The notes under the pieces are model-generated. The model was not told where the DNA came from, made no database searches, and saw only the letters and a list, made by a program, of their open reading frames with translations. The position numbers and the translations under genes were made by a program. Positions 22,596 through 31,909 of a stretch of DNA of 37,224 nucleotides are shown one piece after another; the stretch's first letter is position 1, and every line of letters begins with the position of its first letter. Source of the stretch: Elusimicrobiota bacterium (GTDB taxonomy: Bacteria; Elusimicrobiota; Elusimicrobia; UBA1565; UBA9628); NCBI GenBank assembly GCA_026388095.1, contig JAPLKL010000037.1:1-37224 (forward strand), in the 5' to 3' direction.

Positions 22596-24047
22596 ATGCC
22601 TTCCCGCATCTTCCTGCTCGAGGACGACCGCGGCATCGTTCGCGTCGTGCGCACGACTCTGGGGGACGAAGGCTGGGACGTCTGCGTGCACGGCCGGATC
22701 GCCGGCGCGCTCCAGGCCTTCGCCGCGTCCCGGGCCGACCTCGCCCTGCTCGACGTCGAGCTGCCCGACGGCGAAGGCTTCCAGGTCTGCGCGGAGATCC
22801 GCGCCGACTCGGCGTTCCGCGACGTCCCCATCATCTTCATGACCTCCCGTGGCGGCCTGGAAGACCGCCTGCACGGCTTCCGGGCCGGGGCGCAGGACTA
22901 CATCCAGAAGCCCTTCGAGGTGCCGGAGCTGGTGGCCCGGCTGCGAGCCCATCTGGCCCTGCGGGCCCGGGAGGACGGCCTCCGGCGCGAAGCCGAGGCG
23001 GCGACCGCGCGCGAAAGGATCCGCCAGGACGTCTTCGACATGATCATCCATGACCTGCGCACGCCCCTGACCAGCATCAAGGTCTCGCTGGGCATGCTGC
23101 GCGACGGCGACCTCATAGACACGGCGACCCACGCCCGCCTGCAGGACATCTCCAACCGCTCTCTGGACCAGGCCATGCTCATGATCGACGACCTGCTCGA
23201 CCTCAAGTCCAGGAAGCTGAACGCGCAGCGGCGGCCCGTGGATCTGGCGGCCCTCTTCGAGAAGCTGCGGCGCATGTTCCAGCCGCAGTTCGAGCGCCAC
23301 GGCGGGGCCTTCCGGAGCCTGTTGGCCGAGGACGCCCGGCAAGTCTGCTCGGACCCCAGCCTGCTCTTCCGCATCCTGGTGAACCTGATCAACAACGCGC
23401 ACAAATACTCTCCCAAGGGCAAAGCCATCGAGCTGCGCGCCAGCCGCAGCGGACCGGCGCTGCTCTGCGAGGTCCTCGACGAGGGGCCGGGCATACCGGA
23501 CGCCGAGAAGGAATTGATCTTCGAGAAGTTCTACCGGACGCAGGAGGTCCAGACCAAGGCGGTGCCGGGCAGCGGCATCGGGCTGGCCTTCTGCCGCCTG
23601 GCCGCGCAGGCCTTGGGCGGCCGCGTCAGCGTCCGGGACCGGGAGGGCGGCGGCAGTTGCTTTGTGGTGGAGGTCCCGGCCGAGGAAACCCCGGCGCCGG
23701 CGCCCGCCGTCGCGCCCGTCTCGGACGCCGCGGCCCTGCTCGGGCCGGAGCTCATACGCGAGTTCCTGGCGGACTGCGCGGACCAGCTGCGCAAGCTGCA
23801 GGACGGGCTCCGGGCCGGCCAGGGGCCTCTGAGTCTTGATGAGATCCGCGCCTTGGCGCGGGCCGCGCACCAGTTCGCAGGCACGACCGGGACCTACGGC
23901 TTCCCCCAGGCCGGGGCCGCAGCCGCCCGGCTGGAGTCTTTGCTGCGTAACTACATGAGCGGCCAAGCGACCGACGCCGGGGGCCTGCGCGCAGAGGCGC
24001 TGCAGGCCTTCGATGCCGTGCGCGCTCAGCTCAAGCGGCCGGCTTGA
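22596..24047 (+). CDS. Soluble REC-HisKA-HATPase-Hpt hybrid histidine kinase
   Basis: A 483-residue signalling protein with no membrane segment. Domain order: receiver (1-120; acidic Glu9-Asp10-Asp11, phospho-acceptor Asp53, Lys105 in QKPF); a coiled linker (125-145); HisKA with His152 in IIHDLRTPLTS; HATPase_c (about 255-365; NLINNAHKY N-box, DEGPGIP, GSGIGLAFCR); a Pro/Ala linker; and a C-terminal Hpt helical bundle (385-480) with His425 in AAHQFAGTTG. The kinase can therefore run a multi-step phosphorelay but needs an external receiver as the output. The convergent gene 24031-24447 encodes exactly such a stand-alone receiver. The last 17 bp overlap that gene within a large palindrome. Confidence 0.93.
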   Translation: MPSRIFLLEDDRGIVRVVRTTLGDEGWDVCVHGRIAGALQAFAASRADLALLDVELPDGEGFQVCAEIRADSAFRDVPIIFMTSRGGLEDRLHGFRAGAQDYIQKPFEVPELVARLRAHLALRAREDGLRREAEAATARERIRQDVFDMIIHDLRTPLTSIKVSLGMLRDGDLIDTATHARLQDISNRSLDQAMLMIDDLLDLKSRKLNAQRRPVDLAALFEKLRRMFQPQFERHGGAFRSLLAEDARQVCSDPSLLFRILVNLINNAHKYSPKGKAIELRASRSGPALLCEVLDEGPGIPDAEKELIFEKFYRTQEVQTKAVPGSGIGLAFCRLAAQALGGRVSVRDREGGGSCFVVEVPAEETPAPAPAVAPVSDAAALLGPELIREFLADCADQLRKLQDGLRAGQGPLSLDEIRALARAAHQFAGTTGTYGFPQAGAAAARLESLLRNYMSGQATDAGGLRAEALQAFDAVRAQLKRPA

Positions 24048-24057
24048 GCTGAGCGCG
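24021..24057. repeat. 16-bp perfect inverted repeat spanning the overlapping ends of two convergent genes
   Basis: CGCGCTCAGCTCAAGC (24021-24036), spacer GGCCG, then the exact complement (24042-24057). It would form a very stable hairpin in either transcript and could act as a bidirectional terminator, although no T run follows on either strand. Both proteins read through it, giving near-identical C-termini (RAQLKRPA and RAQLKPAA). Confidence 0.8.
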
Positions 24058-24447
24058 GCCCCACTTCTCGATGCAGGACTTGAGCGCCGCCGAGGCGACC
24101 GGCTTGGTCAGGACCTCGTCCATGCCCGAGGCCAGGCACTTCTCCCTATCTTCCGCGGAAGCGGTGAGCGCGATGACCGGAAGGCGTTTGCCTCCGGCTT
24201 CCCGCTTGCGGATCTCGGCCGTAGCCTCGAAGCCGTCCATCTCCGGCATCTGGCAGTCCATCAGCACGAGGTCGTAAGCCGCGCGGGGCAGGGCTTCCAG
24301 GGCCTCCAGGCCGTTGTCCACGGCGTCCACCTGCACGCCCGCGATCTGGGCGAGCTGGCGCAGCGCCGCCACCTTGAGGAACTTGTTGTCTTCCACGAGC
24401 AGGATGCGGAGGTCCCGGACGGCGCCGCCTTGGGCTTCTTCGGTCAT
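24031..24447 (-). CDS. Stand-alone receiver (CheY-like) response regulator, last gene of the chemotaxis-hydrogenase operon
   Basis: A 138-residue single REC domain with a short N-terminal extension. Visible: the acidic pocket Glu19-Asp20, phospho-acceptor Asp64 in [13 protein letters not shown], Thr95 in VIALTAS and Lys116 in LTKPV. The sequence style ([21 protein letters not shown]) is that of receivers fed by hybrid kinases and Hpt domains, not of CheY. Its ATG overlaps the protease stop as ATGA, so it is cotranscribed with the hydrogenase genes, and it converges on the REC-HK-Hpt gene. It is the natural candidate to take phosphate from His425 of that kinase. There is no output domain, so the effect must be by protein contact. 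Confidence 0.93.
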   Translation of the reverse strand: MTEEAQGGAVRDLRILLVEDNKFLKVAALRQLAQIAGVQVDAVDNGLEALEALPRAAYDLVLMDCQMPEMDGFEATAEIRKREAGGKRLPVIALTASAEDREKCLASGMDEVLTKPVASAALKSCIEKWGRAQLKPAA

Positions 24448-24896
24448 GACAATCTGAGGCGGATCCGTTCCGCGACCCGGGGCACGGCCTCGGCCACGGC
24501 CGGAGTCAGGCCTTCGCCGAACTCGTCGAGCCGGGCGGCTTCCACGGCGAAGCAGAGCCCCTCGCGCGGCATGGGCAGGCCCAGCCGGACGCCCAGGGCC
24601 AGCAAGGCGGGCAGCTGCGCGTTGTGGGCGCAGTCAGCCCCCGGGCGCCCGACCAGCTCCGCGAGAGGGAACTCGTAGATGTCTCCCGGGCGTCCGCCCT
24701 CGGTGCGCACGGCATCGACCACGATGAGGCGCTGGCAGCCGGCCAGCAGGTCCAGCAGGGCCGGGCCAGCTTCGCAGGTCGGCTGGACTTCGACCCCCGC
24801 GGGCAGGGGCCCGGCGGCGAGTTGCCGAGCCACCGCCACCCCCACGCCGTCGTCGCAGCGGCTGGGGTTGCCCAGGCCCAGGACTAGGGACTTCAA
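24444..24896 (-). CDS. [NiFe]-hydrogenase maturation endopeptidase
   Basis: A 150-residue HycI/HupD-type (M52) protease that removes the C-terminal tail of the large subunit after Ni insertion. Visible: the N-terminal SLVLGLGNPSRCDDGVGVAVA (family GNxxxxDDGVG, with Asp15/Asp16 near the Ni-sensing site), LIVVDAVRTEGGRPGDIYEF in the middle, and CAHNAQLPALLALG with the family His. Length is normal. It starts at TTG 24896, whose last bases form the TGA of the upstream mvhA (TTGA overlap), indicating translational coupling. Its substrate is evidently the adjacent MvhA, which still carries a tail after DPCMACSTH. Confidence 0.93.
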   Translation of the reverse strand: MKSLVLGLGNPSRCDDGVGVAVARQLAAGPLPAGVEVQPTCEAGPALLDLLAGCQRLIVVDAVRTEGGRPGDIYEFPLAELVGRPGADCAHNAQLPALLALGVRLGLPMPREGLCFAVEAARLDEFGEGLTPAVAEAVPRVAERIRLRLS

Positions 24897-26356
24897 TGGC
24901 GCCTCAGCTCCCGGACCACCCGCCGGCCGGAGTCGAGCACCCGCACCACGAGGGGCGTCTCTCCCAGGGCGTGGGTGGAGCATGCCATGCACGGGTCGTA
25001 GGGCCGGAAGGCCATCTCCACCATGTTGAGCAGACCCTCCGAGACCTTGCCGCCCTTGATGAGGCCGGCGGCCGCCTTGGCGATGGACATGCTCATGGCG
25101 GCCTGGTTGTTCTGGGTGGCCACCAGGAGGTTCGCCTTGGTGATGATGCCCCGGCTGTCGGTCTGGTAGTGGTGGAACAAGGTCCCGCGCGGCGCCTCCA
25201 CCACACCGATGCCCTCTTTGGGCACGGCCGTGGGGATGTTGCGGACGTCGGGGTCGGTCAGCTCCGGGGCCTCGAGCAGCTCGCGCAAGCGCTCCGCCGC
25301 GTAGAGGGCCTCGATGAGCCTGGCCCAATGGTAGGCCAAAGTGTTGTGCGCGGGCTTGCCGCCTAGGGCGGCATACATCTTCTGGTATTCCTCCTGGGCC
25401 AGGGGGGTGGCCATGCCCTCGGCCGCGTTGAGCCGGGCCAGGGGCGCGACCCGGTACACGCCGCTCGACTTGCCGTCCACGAAGCCCTTCCAGCCGACCT
25501 TCTTCAGGTAGAGGAACTTCACGTAGGTCCAGGGCTCCACGCGCTCGGCCAGGTGCTGCAGGTAGTCTTGGCCCGCGAATTTGGCGAACTCCTTGCCGTC
25601 GGGGTCCACCACCCGGATGAGGCCGTCGTAGAAGTTCACGCGGTTGCGCTCGTCCACCATCCCCATGTAGTAGGTCTTGTGCTTGTAGATGTCGCCCAGG
25701 ATGAGGTCCAGGTATTCCTTGTTCCCCAGGACCAGGTCATGGAAGACCTTAAGCACGAACCGCACGAACTCGACGCCGAACTCGGCCGTGGGCTTGTAGC
25801 GCCGGCGTTCTTCCTCCGGGAAGGGCTTGGACACCCCTCCGGGGAGGCAGCCCACGGGATGGATGACCTTGCCCCCGATGAACTCGATGAGGGCGCGGCA
25901 TTCCCGGCGCAGCCGGATGAGCTTCCCGGCCGCTTCCAGGCCCACCTTGCCGATGACGCCGAGGATGTTGCGGCCGGCGGGCGCCGACTGCGGCCCCATG
26001 ATGAAGTCCGGGCCGCCCAGGAAGAAGAAGTGGAGCAGATGGTCCTCCAGCATGAAGGCGGAGTACATCAGCTCCCGGATGGCCTTGCCCGCCGCAGTCG
26101 GCGCGACCTGGTAGAGGGCGTCCAGGGCCTTGACCGAGGCCATATGGTGGGTGGTGGGGCAGACCCCGCAGATGCGGGGCGTTATGCGCGGCATCTCCTC
26201 GGCCGGCCGGCCCTCGGCGAACTTCTCGAAGCCGCGCAGCTCCGGGATCTGCAAAGCCGCCGTCGCCACGTCGCCCTTGTCGTCGAGGAAGATCTCGATC
26301 TTCCCGTGGCCCTCGAGCCTGGTGATCGGGTTTATGGTGATCCGCTGGCTGTTCAT
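24893..26356 (-). CDS. mvhA: [NiFe]-hydrogenase large subunit, group 3c MvhA-type
   Basis: A 487-residue catalytic subunit. The Ni-Fe ligands are all present: N-terminal [10 protein letters not shown] (Cys63, Cys66) and C-terminal DPCMACSTH (Cys456, Cys459, His462), followed by a 25-residue tail expected to be removed by the downstream protease. The opening [23 protein letters not shown] is typical. The neighbourhood (MvhG-like small subunit, HdrA with fused MvhD) marks it as a cytosolic methyl-viologen-reducing type hydrogenase that passes H2 electrons to HdrA. It has no Tat signal and no membrane anchor, as expected. The start lies one base after the mvhG stop. The sequence looks intact and functional. 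Confidence 0.95.
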   Translation of the reverse strand: MNSQRITINPITRLEGHGKIEIFLDDKGDVATAALQIPELRGFEKFAEGRPAEEMPRITPRICGVCPTTHHMASVKALDALYQVAPTAAGKAIRELMYSAFMLEDHLLHFFFLGGPDFIMGPQSAPAGRNILGVIGKVGLEAAGKLIRLRRECRALIEFIGGKVIHPVGCLPGGVSKPFPEEERRRYKPTAEFGVEFVRFVLKVFHDLVLGNKEYLDLILGDIYKHKTYYMGMVDERNRVNFYDGLIRVVDPDGKEFAKFAGQDYLQHLAERVEPWTYVKFLYLKKVGWKGFVDGKSSGVYRVAPLARLNAAEGMATPLAQEEYQKMYAALGGKPAHNTLAYHWARLIEALYAAERLRELLEAPELTDPDVRNIPTAVPKEGIGVVEAPRGTLFHHYQTDSRGIITKANLLVATQNNQAAMSMSIAKAAAGLIKGGKVSEGLLNMVEMAFRPYDPCMACSTHALGETPLVVRVLDSGRRVVRELRRH

Positions 26357-26357
26357 G

Positions 26358-27326
26358 TCACGCCACCCCCTGTTTCCGGCGCAGGATGGAGGCCGGGAGG
26401 CTGAAGCGGTAGAGCGTCCCGCTCAGGTCCACGATCGAGTCGGCGAGCTTCTGGGCCTCGGCCTCGTCGCTGACGTCGTAGAGGGATGCCAGCGCCGATA
26501 GGAGCTTGGCCCCCTGGTCCTGGACCTCGTCCGTCGGGCCGAAGCAGCCCCGGCAGGGCATGTTGGCCTTGATGCACTTCTCACCGCAGCCCGAGCGGGT
26601 CGCGGGGCCCGCGCAGATGAGCCCCTGGTCCAAAAAGCACTTCTCCGGGTCGATCATGACCTGGTGCGGCCGCTTGATATCCTTGAGCACGGTCTTCTCG
26701 GGCTTGGAGTCCTTGCGCGGGCAGGTGTCGCAGAGCGTGGTCTTGGGCGCCAGCACCGAGCCCTTGGGCGGAAGCTCGCAGGTGAGGATCGCCTTGAGCG
26801 CCGCCAGGATGAGGTCCTTGGGCGGAGCGCAGCCCGGCAGGTAGTAGTCCACGTCTATGGTCTGGTCCAAGGTCTTGACCGTGTCGTAGAAGGAGGGCAG
26901 ATCGAGGGTGCCTTGCGGCGTAAGCGTCTGGTCCTGGGGGAAGATCCCGGCCGGGTTGTCCACGCTGGGGACCTCCCGGTAGACCCGCGCGAAGATGCTC
27001 TTGCGGTCCCAGAGGTTCGCCAGGCCGGGGATGCCGCCGAGGTGGGCGCAACTGCCGTGGGCCACGACCAACTGGGATTTGCGGCGCAGGAGCTTGACCG
27101 CCTCCTCCTGCTCGGACATGCGGATGGCTCCATTGATGAAGCTCACCGCGATCGAGCCGTCGGGCATGGCCTCCACGTCCTTGAGCTTGAAGTCCAGGGC
27201 CACGGGCCAGAAGACGATGTCCACGGCCTCCACGACCTTGAGGATGTCCTCGTGGAGGTCGACGATCGACTCCTCGCAGCCTCCGCAGCTCGAACACCAG
27301 TAGAACGCGACTTTCGGTTTGGGCAT
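26358..27326 (-). CDS. mvhG: [NiFe]-hydrogenase small subunit, MvhG-type
   Basis: A 322-residue Fe-S subunit that links the Ni-Fe site to MvhD/HdrA. It begins [24 protein letters not shown], with the proximal-cluster CxxC at Cys11/Cys14; further ligands are in HGSCAHLGG and LPGCAPP. Two Cys-rich stretches follow (LCDTCPRKD; then [18 protein letters not shown] near 245-262) for additional clusters. Start at ATG 27326, with GGGAG upstream; an in-frame ATG at 27347 would add seven unlikely residues. No Tat signal peptide, consistent with a cytosolic group 3 enzyme. Length is similar to other MvhG/FrhG-like subunits with the C-terminal Cys extension. Confidence 0.94.
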   Translation of the reverse strand: MPKPKVAFYWCSSCGGCEESIVDLHEDILKVVEAVDIVFWPVALDFKLKDVEAMPDGSIAVSFINGAIRMSEQEEAVKLLRRKSQLVVAHGSCAHLGGIPGLANLWDRKSIFARVYREVPSVDNPAGIFPQDQTLTPQGTLDLPSFYDTVKTLDQTIDVDYYLPGCAPPKDLILAALKAILTCELPPKGSVLAPKTTLCDTCPRKDSKPEKTVLKDIKRPHQVMIDPEKCFLDQGLICAGPATRSGCGEKCIKANMPCRGCFGPTDEVQDQGAKLLSALASLYDVSDEAEAQKLADSIVDLSGTLYRFSLPASILRRKQGVA

Positions 27327-27347
27327 GGCGTCACTCTCCCTCGGCAT

Positions 27348-28232
27348 TCATCGGCCGACCGTCAGATTCAGGGGCCCCAGCTTCTTAAGCTCCTGGGCCA
27401 TGCCCGCGACCACTTGGGCGAACCGTTCGCCCTCGCTGGCCGAGACCCACTCGAGCCTGAAGCGCTCGGCCGCTATCCCCATCTCCTGCAGGGCTTTCTT
27501 GAGGAAGTGGTAGCGGCGCAGGGCCTTGTAGTTGCCTTCCTTGTAATGGCAGTCCCCGGGGTGGCAGCCCAGGATCAGGACCCCGTCGGCCCCCTTGCGG
27601 AAGGCGTCCAGGACGAACTGCGGGTCGACGCGTCCGCTGCACATGACCCGGATGATGTCCATGTTGGCCGGGAACGGCTTACGCGCGCCGGCGGCCTTGT
27701 CGCCCCCGGCGTAGGAGCACCAGTTGCACAGGAAGGCCACGAGCTTGGGCTCGGCGGCGTCCGCCACGAAGGGCTGAATCTCGGCCAGGAGCTCCCGGGT
27801 GGTGAAATGCCTGGCCACCGCGTGCCCGCTGGGGCAGGCCGCCACGCAGGTGCCGCAGGCCTGGCAGAGCATGTCGCTGAACACCGCGACCTTCTTGTCC
27901 TTGTCGTAGCTGATGGCCTTGTAGGGGCACAGGCCGATGCATATCTTGCAGCCGGCGCAGAGCTCCGGGTCCACGGTCGCGGCCATGGCCTCTAGCTCCA
28001 GTTTCTCCCCGGGGACCAGCGCCGAGAGGATGCCTCCCGCGGCTGCCCCGCCTTCGGCCGCCGCGGCCGGTATGTCCTGGGGAGACTGGCAGCACCCGGC
28101 GATGAACACGCCCTTGCGGGGGCTGGCCACCGGCTCCAAGGAGGCGTGCGCCGAGGTGAAGAACCCGTTTTTCTCGCGCGGGACCTCGAAGACGCGGCAG
28201 ACCTGGTCGGCGTCCGGCTGGGGCTCGAGCCC
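27348..28232 (-). pseudogene. hdrA-mvhD, C-terminal part (out of frame): HdrA end, 2[4Fe-4S] ferredoxin domain and MvhD
   Basis: The downstream part of the disrupted gene, readable from GLEPQPDADQ (28232) to the stop at 27348, about 294 residues. It contains the HdrA end (REKNGFFTSAH, GVFIAGCCQSPQDI), two ferredoxin motifs (CAGCKICIGLCPYKAI; CQACGTCVAACPSGHAV), then an MvhD/FlpD domain with FLCNWCSYAGGDKA, IRVMCSGRVDPQFVL and LGCHPGDCHYKEGN, the electron entry from the hydrogenase. No start codon with a Shine-Dalgarno precedes this frame, so it would be made only by frameshifting or if the break is an assembly error. The sequence itself is well preserved, arguing for a recent lesion or an artefact. 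A fused HdrA-MvhD is known from bacterial Hdr clusters. Confidence 0.8.
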
Positions 28233-29698
28233 CTGGCGGTCCGGCCGGCCTCGGTCTGGTAGCGCACGGCCAAGCGCTCGCCCTCGCGCTCGACGCGCGC
28301 GGCCGCGGGCCCCCGGGCGCGCAGGAACCTGGCGCCGTGGGACTTCACCTCGTCGCAGAGCTTCTGGGCGTCCCGGCCGGGCAAAGAGAGCTCCGAGTAC
28401 ACGGCGCTGACCTCGGCTTGGGGCAGCTGCTTCTGGATCATGTGGATGAAGCCCAAAGACGCCAGGCAGCAGACGCCCGAGCAGTACGGGTTGTACTCGG
28501 GCGTCCGGGAGCCCACGCAGTGGATGAGCGCCACGGCTTGCGGCGGCTGGCCGTCCTTTTTCAAGACCTTGCCGCCGGTGGGTCCGGTCTGGGACACCAG
28601 ACGCGCGAACTCCATGCCGGTCAGGACGTTGTCGAGCTTGCCGTAGCCGTACTGGGGGGCGCGCTTGGGGTCGAAGAGGGCGGAGCCCGTGGCCAGGACC
28701 ACCCCGCCGGCCCGGATCTCCAGCACCTCGTCCTGCTGGCTGTAGTCGATGGCGCCGAAGGGGCAGGCCTTCTGGCAGAGGTCGCAGCCGCGCTGCCCGG
28801 GCGCGGCGTCCTTTTTGAAGCGCAGGCAGGTCTCGCGGTCGATGACCGGGACGTTGGGCAGGCAGCCCGTGTAGGGGATGTAGATGGCCTTGCGCCGGCT
28901 CATGCCCTCGTCGTAGTCGTTGGGGACCTGCACGGGACAGGGCTCGTAGCAGGCCCCGCAGCCGATGCAGTTGTGCAGGTCCACGGAGCGAGCCTTGCGG
29001 CGAACCTTGATGATGTAGTTGCCGAAGCTGCCCAGGACCTCTTCCACCTCGCTGTAGGTCAGCACCTGGATGTTGTCCTGGTGCAGGACCTTGTCGAGCT
29101 TGGGCTCCAGCATGCACGAGGCGCATTCCGCGCGGGGGAAGGCGTCCTCGAAGCGCGCCACCCGGCCGCCCAGGCAGGGGGCGCGCTCCACCAAGTAGGC
29201 CTTGCGCCCCTTCTGGGCCAGGGCCGCGACGGCCGAGATGCCCGCGACCCCGCCGCCCACGACCAAGGCGTCCGGGTTGCTGTCCACGAACTTGCGCTCC
29301 AGGGGCTGGTGCAGGGCGACGCGGCGCACCGCGGCGGCCACGAAGGCCTTGGCCTTGGCGGTGGCCACGGCCGGCTCGCCCGTGACCCAGGCCGCGTGCT
29401 CGCGGATGTTGGCCATCTGCATGAGGAAGGGGTTGAGGCCCGACGCCTCGCTGACCCCCCGGAAGGTCGCCTCGTGTTCCCGGGGGGAGCAGGCGGCGAT
29501 GACCAGGCGGGTGAGGCCTTGCGCCTGGATCTCGCTCTTCAGGAAGGCTTTCCCTTCGTCGGAGCAGAGCAGCCGGTGGGACTTGGCCGCGGCCACGCCC
29601 GGGAGTCCGCCGGCGTGGCGGACCACGGCCTCCACGTCCAGGGCGTTCTTGATGTTGGGCCCGCACTCGCAGACGTACACTCCGATCTTCTCATCCAT
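27992..29698 (-). pseudogene. hdrA: hdrA-mvhD, N-terminal part: HdrA flavoprotein, frame lost near 28241
   Basis: ATG at 29698 with GAGAGG 5 nt upstream. Genuine HdrA sequence runs for about 486 residues: MDEKIGVYVCECGPNI (N-terminal HdrA domain), FAD-binding VVGGGVAGISAV (147-158), ECASCMLEPKLD (191-202), a [4Fe-4S] motif CIGCGACYEPCP (244-255), CDLCQKACPFGAIDY (305-319), and GGVVLATG (331-338). After RYQTEAGR the frame becomes meaningless Arg/Ser-rich sequence up to the stop at 27992. The correct continuation is in another frame from 28232. HdrA is the FAD-bifurcating subunit of heterodisulfide reductase complexes, here fed by MvhAG. It starts one base after the cheD stop, so it sits in the chemotaxis operon. 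No HdrB or HdrC gene is present in the window. Confidence 0.85.
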
Positions 29699-29699
29699 T

Positions 29700-30278
29700 T
29701 TAGCCTCTCTGGGACGTCCCCGGGTCAGCTCCGGGGGGGACCGCACGGCCGTTGCAGCGGAACTGCTGGGCTCCGTGCAGAGCCGTGGTGATGGTCAACA
29801 AGCCCGTGTTGACCGCGAACTGCACCCCCCGGCCGTAGTTCGCGCCGACTTGGCGCAGCACGATCGGGATCCGGCTCTCGGCGAGGAGCTGCTCGGCCTT
29901 GGCCACGTTGCGGTACCCGATCTTGGACTGGGGATCCTCGTCGCCCAGGGCGAACATGGCGGCCCCCCCGACCAGGCAGGCCTGCAGGTGGCGCGCGCTG
30001 CGGGCCTGGCATCGGCGCAGGATGCGCTCGATCATGTGCGGCAAGGCGGTGGCCACGCACTTGCCCGACCCGCCGGGGGGCGCCTCGTGCAGGCAGTCCA
30101 GGTCCGGCAGCATGCAGTGGGCCAGGCCGGCGAGCCGGCAGGCCTGGTCATAGAGGACTATGCCCACGCAGGAGCCCAGGCTGCAGGTGCTCAGGAGGGC
30201 CGAGCCGTGAGCGAGCCGGAACTCGCCGATGCCCACCACGACCTTGAGTTGGCGCGCGGCCTGGGGCTTGATCCCCAT
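29700..30278 (-). CDS. cheD: Chemoreceptor glutamine deamidase CheD
   Basis: A 192-residue CheD. The catalytic triad is visible at family spacing: Thr31, Cys37 (TCSLGSCVG) and His54 (AHCMLP), followed by ALPHMIERILRRCQARSARHLQACLVGGAAMF and IGYRNVAKAEQLLAESRIPIVLRQVGANYGRGVQF, the usual core. CheD deamidates receptor Gln residues and, with CheC, forms a CheY-P-dependent feedback loop; cheC is in the same operon. A roughly 20-residue Pro/Gly-rich tail is unusual. It starts 4 nt after cheA and ends one base before hdrA, joining the two halves of the operon. Confidence 0.95.
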   Translation of the reverse strand: MGIKPQAARQLKVVVGIGEFRLAHGSALLSTCSLGSCVGIVLYDQACRLAGLAHCMLPDLDCLHEAPPGGSGKCVATALPHMIERILRRCQARSARHLQACLVGGAAMFALGDEDPQSKIGYRNVAKAEQLLAESRIPIVLRQVGANYGRGVQFAVNTGLLTITTALHGAQQFRCNGRAVPPGADPGTSQRG

Positions 30279-30282
30279 GTTC

Positions 30283-31884
30283 CTACAGCAGTTCCTCGAT
30301 ATCCACGATCAGCGCCGCCCGGCCGTCGCCCAGGATGGTGGCCCCGCTGAAGCCTCTGACCTTGCGCATGAGGCCGGTGAGCGTCTTGATGACGACCTCT
30401 TGCTGGCCCACCAGGGCGTCCACCTGGAGGGCTATGCGCCGCTCGTGATCGAGCACGACGGCGTACGGTCCGGCCGCGGCCCCCGCGGCTTTGCCGAAGT
30501 ATAACTCCTCGAGGGCGAAGAGGGGGATGACCTCGTCGCGCAGGATGATGGCTCTGCGGCCCTCGATGGTGCGCAGGTTGTGCCTGCCGATGCCGACCAG
30601 CTCGCGCACGTTGCGCAAAGGGATGACGTAGACGTCCGGGCCGCTGCGCACCAGCAGAGTCCGGATGATGGCCAGGCTCAGGGGCAGCGAGATGCTCATG
30701 GAGGTGCCCTGGCCCTCGGTCGACTCGATCCTGAGCCTGCCGTTGTGCTTGTCGACCAGGGCCTTGACCGCGTCCATGCCCACCCCCCGGCCGGAGGTCT
30801 CGGAAAGCTTCTCGGCGGTGGAGAACCCCGGCTTGCAGATCAGCATGAAGGCTTCCTCGCGGGAGAGGCTCTCCGCCTCCGCCTCCGTCAGGAAGCCCTT
30901 GTCCACGGCCTTGCGCTTGATCCGCTCCGGCGACATGCCCCGGCCGTCGTCCGTCACCGTGATGCGCAGCTGTCCTTTCTCCTGCCGGGCGGCCAAGGAC
31001 ACGCGGCCGGCGGCGGGCTTGCCGGCCCGCCGCCGCTCCTCCGCGGACTCGATGCCGTGGTCGACCACGTTGCGCAGGATGTGGACCAAGGGCTGGTTGA
31101 GCTCCTCCAGGAGGATGCGGTCCGCCTCGATATCCTGTCCCGCGACCGCGAAATCGACGGGCTTGCCCTTGTCGCGCGCGAGATCCCGCACCATCCGGGG
31201 ATAGGTGTCCAGGAGCAAGGCGATGGGCACCATGCGCGTCTTGAGGACCCGGTCCTGCAGGGAGTGCGAGATGCGCTCGAACTCCTTGAGGGCCTCCCGC
31301 AGGTCCGGCACCTCGCGCCGCGCCGCGATGTTGAGCAGCCGGGCCTTGTTGAGGACCAGCTCCCCCACCAGGTTCATGAGGGCGTCGAGGTGCTCGATGT
31401 TGAGCCGGATGCTGGTGATCTTGGACGGGGCCGCGGCCTCGCCGCGCGCGGCCGGCGCCGCGCCGGCGAGAGGGGGGGAAGACGCCGGGCCCGCGAGGGC
31501 GGCCTGGACCTTGGCCAGGATCGGCCCGTTGTCCACACCCGTGTCGTCCCCCGCGGAGGCGATGGCGTCCACCAAGGCCTGCAGGGCGTCCCGGCACTCG
31601 AGCAGGAGGTCCACGACCTCGGGGGAGACCTTCGCGGTCCCCTCGCGCAGCCGGGCCAGGAGGTCCTCCATGGCGTGGGCCAGGTGGCTGGTGCGCTCGT
31701 AGCCCATCGTGCCCGCCATGCCCTTGAGCGAATGCGAGGCTCGGAAGATCTCGTTGAGGAGCTTGGGGTCCGGGGCCTTCTCCAGCTGGACCAAGGCCTT
31801 GTCCAGCTGCCGCAGGATCTCGCCGGACTCGGACAGGAAGAGCTCCTGCATCTCCGGCGTGCGGCTGTATTCTTCTGCGCTCAT
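30283..31884 (-). CDS. cheA: Chemotaxis histidine kinase CheA (P1-P3-P4-P5, no P2)
   Basis: A 533-residue CheA. P1/Hpt (1-110) carries phospho-acceptor His51 in RASHSLKGMAGTMG. The Ala/Pro linker (125-150) directly precedes P3 dimerisation helices (LDALMNLVGELVLNKARL), so the CheY-docking P2 domain is missing. P4 ATPase contains HILRNVVDHGIESAEER, TDDGRGM and SGRGVGMDAVKALV. P5 (about 395-533) is CheW-like (VYVIPLRNVRELVGI, ending TILGDGRAALIVDIEELL). CheA proteins without P2 are known and phosphorylate regulators less efficiently. It is cotranscribed with cheR upstream (25-nt gap) and cheD downstream. A G7 tract lies in the linker coding region, where length changes would be tolerated only in multiples of three. 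Confidence 0.95.
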   Translation of the reverse strand: MSAEEYSRTPEMQELFLSESGEILRQLDKALVQLEKAPDPKLLNEIFRASHSLKGMAGTMGYERTSHLAHAMEDLLARLREGTAKVSPEVVDLLLECRDALQALVDAIASAGDDTGVDNGPILAKVQAALAGPASSPPLAGAAPAARGEAAAPSKITSIRLNIEHLDALMNLVGELVLNKARLLNIAARREVPDLREALKEFERISHSLQDRVLKTRMVPIALLLDTYPRMVRDLARDKGKPVDFAVAGQDIEADRILLEELNQPLVHILRNVVDHGIESAEERRRAGKPAAGRVSLAARQEKGQLRITVTDDGRGMSPERIKRKAVDKGFLTEAEAESLSREEAFMLICKPGFSTAEKLSETSGRGVGMDAVKALVDKHNGRLRIESTEGQGTSMSISLPLSLAIIRTLLVRSGPDVYVIPLRNVRELVGIGRHNLRTIEGRRAIILRDEVIPLFALEELYFGKAAGAAAGPYAVVLDHERRIALQVDALVGQQEVVIKTLTGLMRKVRGFSGATILGDGRAALIVDIEELL

Positions 31885-31909
31885 CGGTTCATCGGCTCCC
31901 GCTTAAGGC

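Noticed and set aside
28220-28250. Programmed ribosomal frameshift in hdrA
   Set aside because: No slippery heptamer is apparent, and a -1 shift would still leave out a conserved strand, so a deletion or assembly error is likelier.
28337-29791. Plus-strand open frame opposite hdrA
   Set aside because: Antisense shadow; HdrA cofactor motifs are all on the minus strand.
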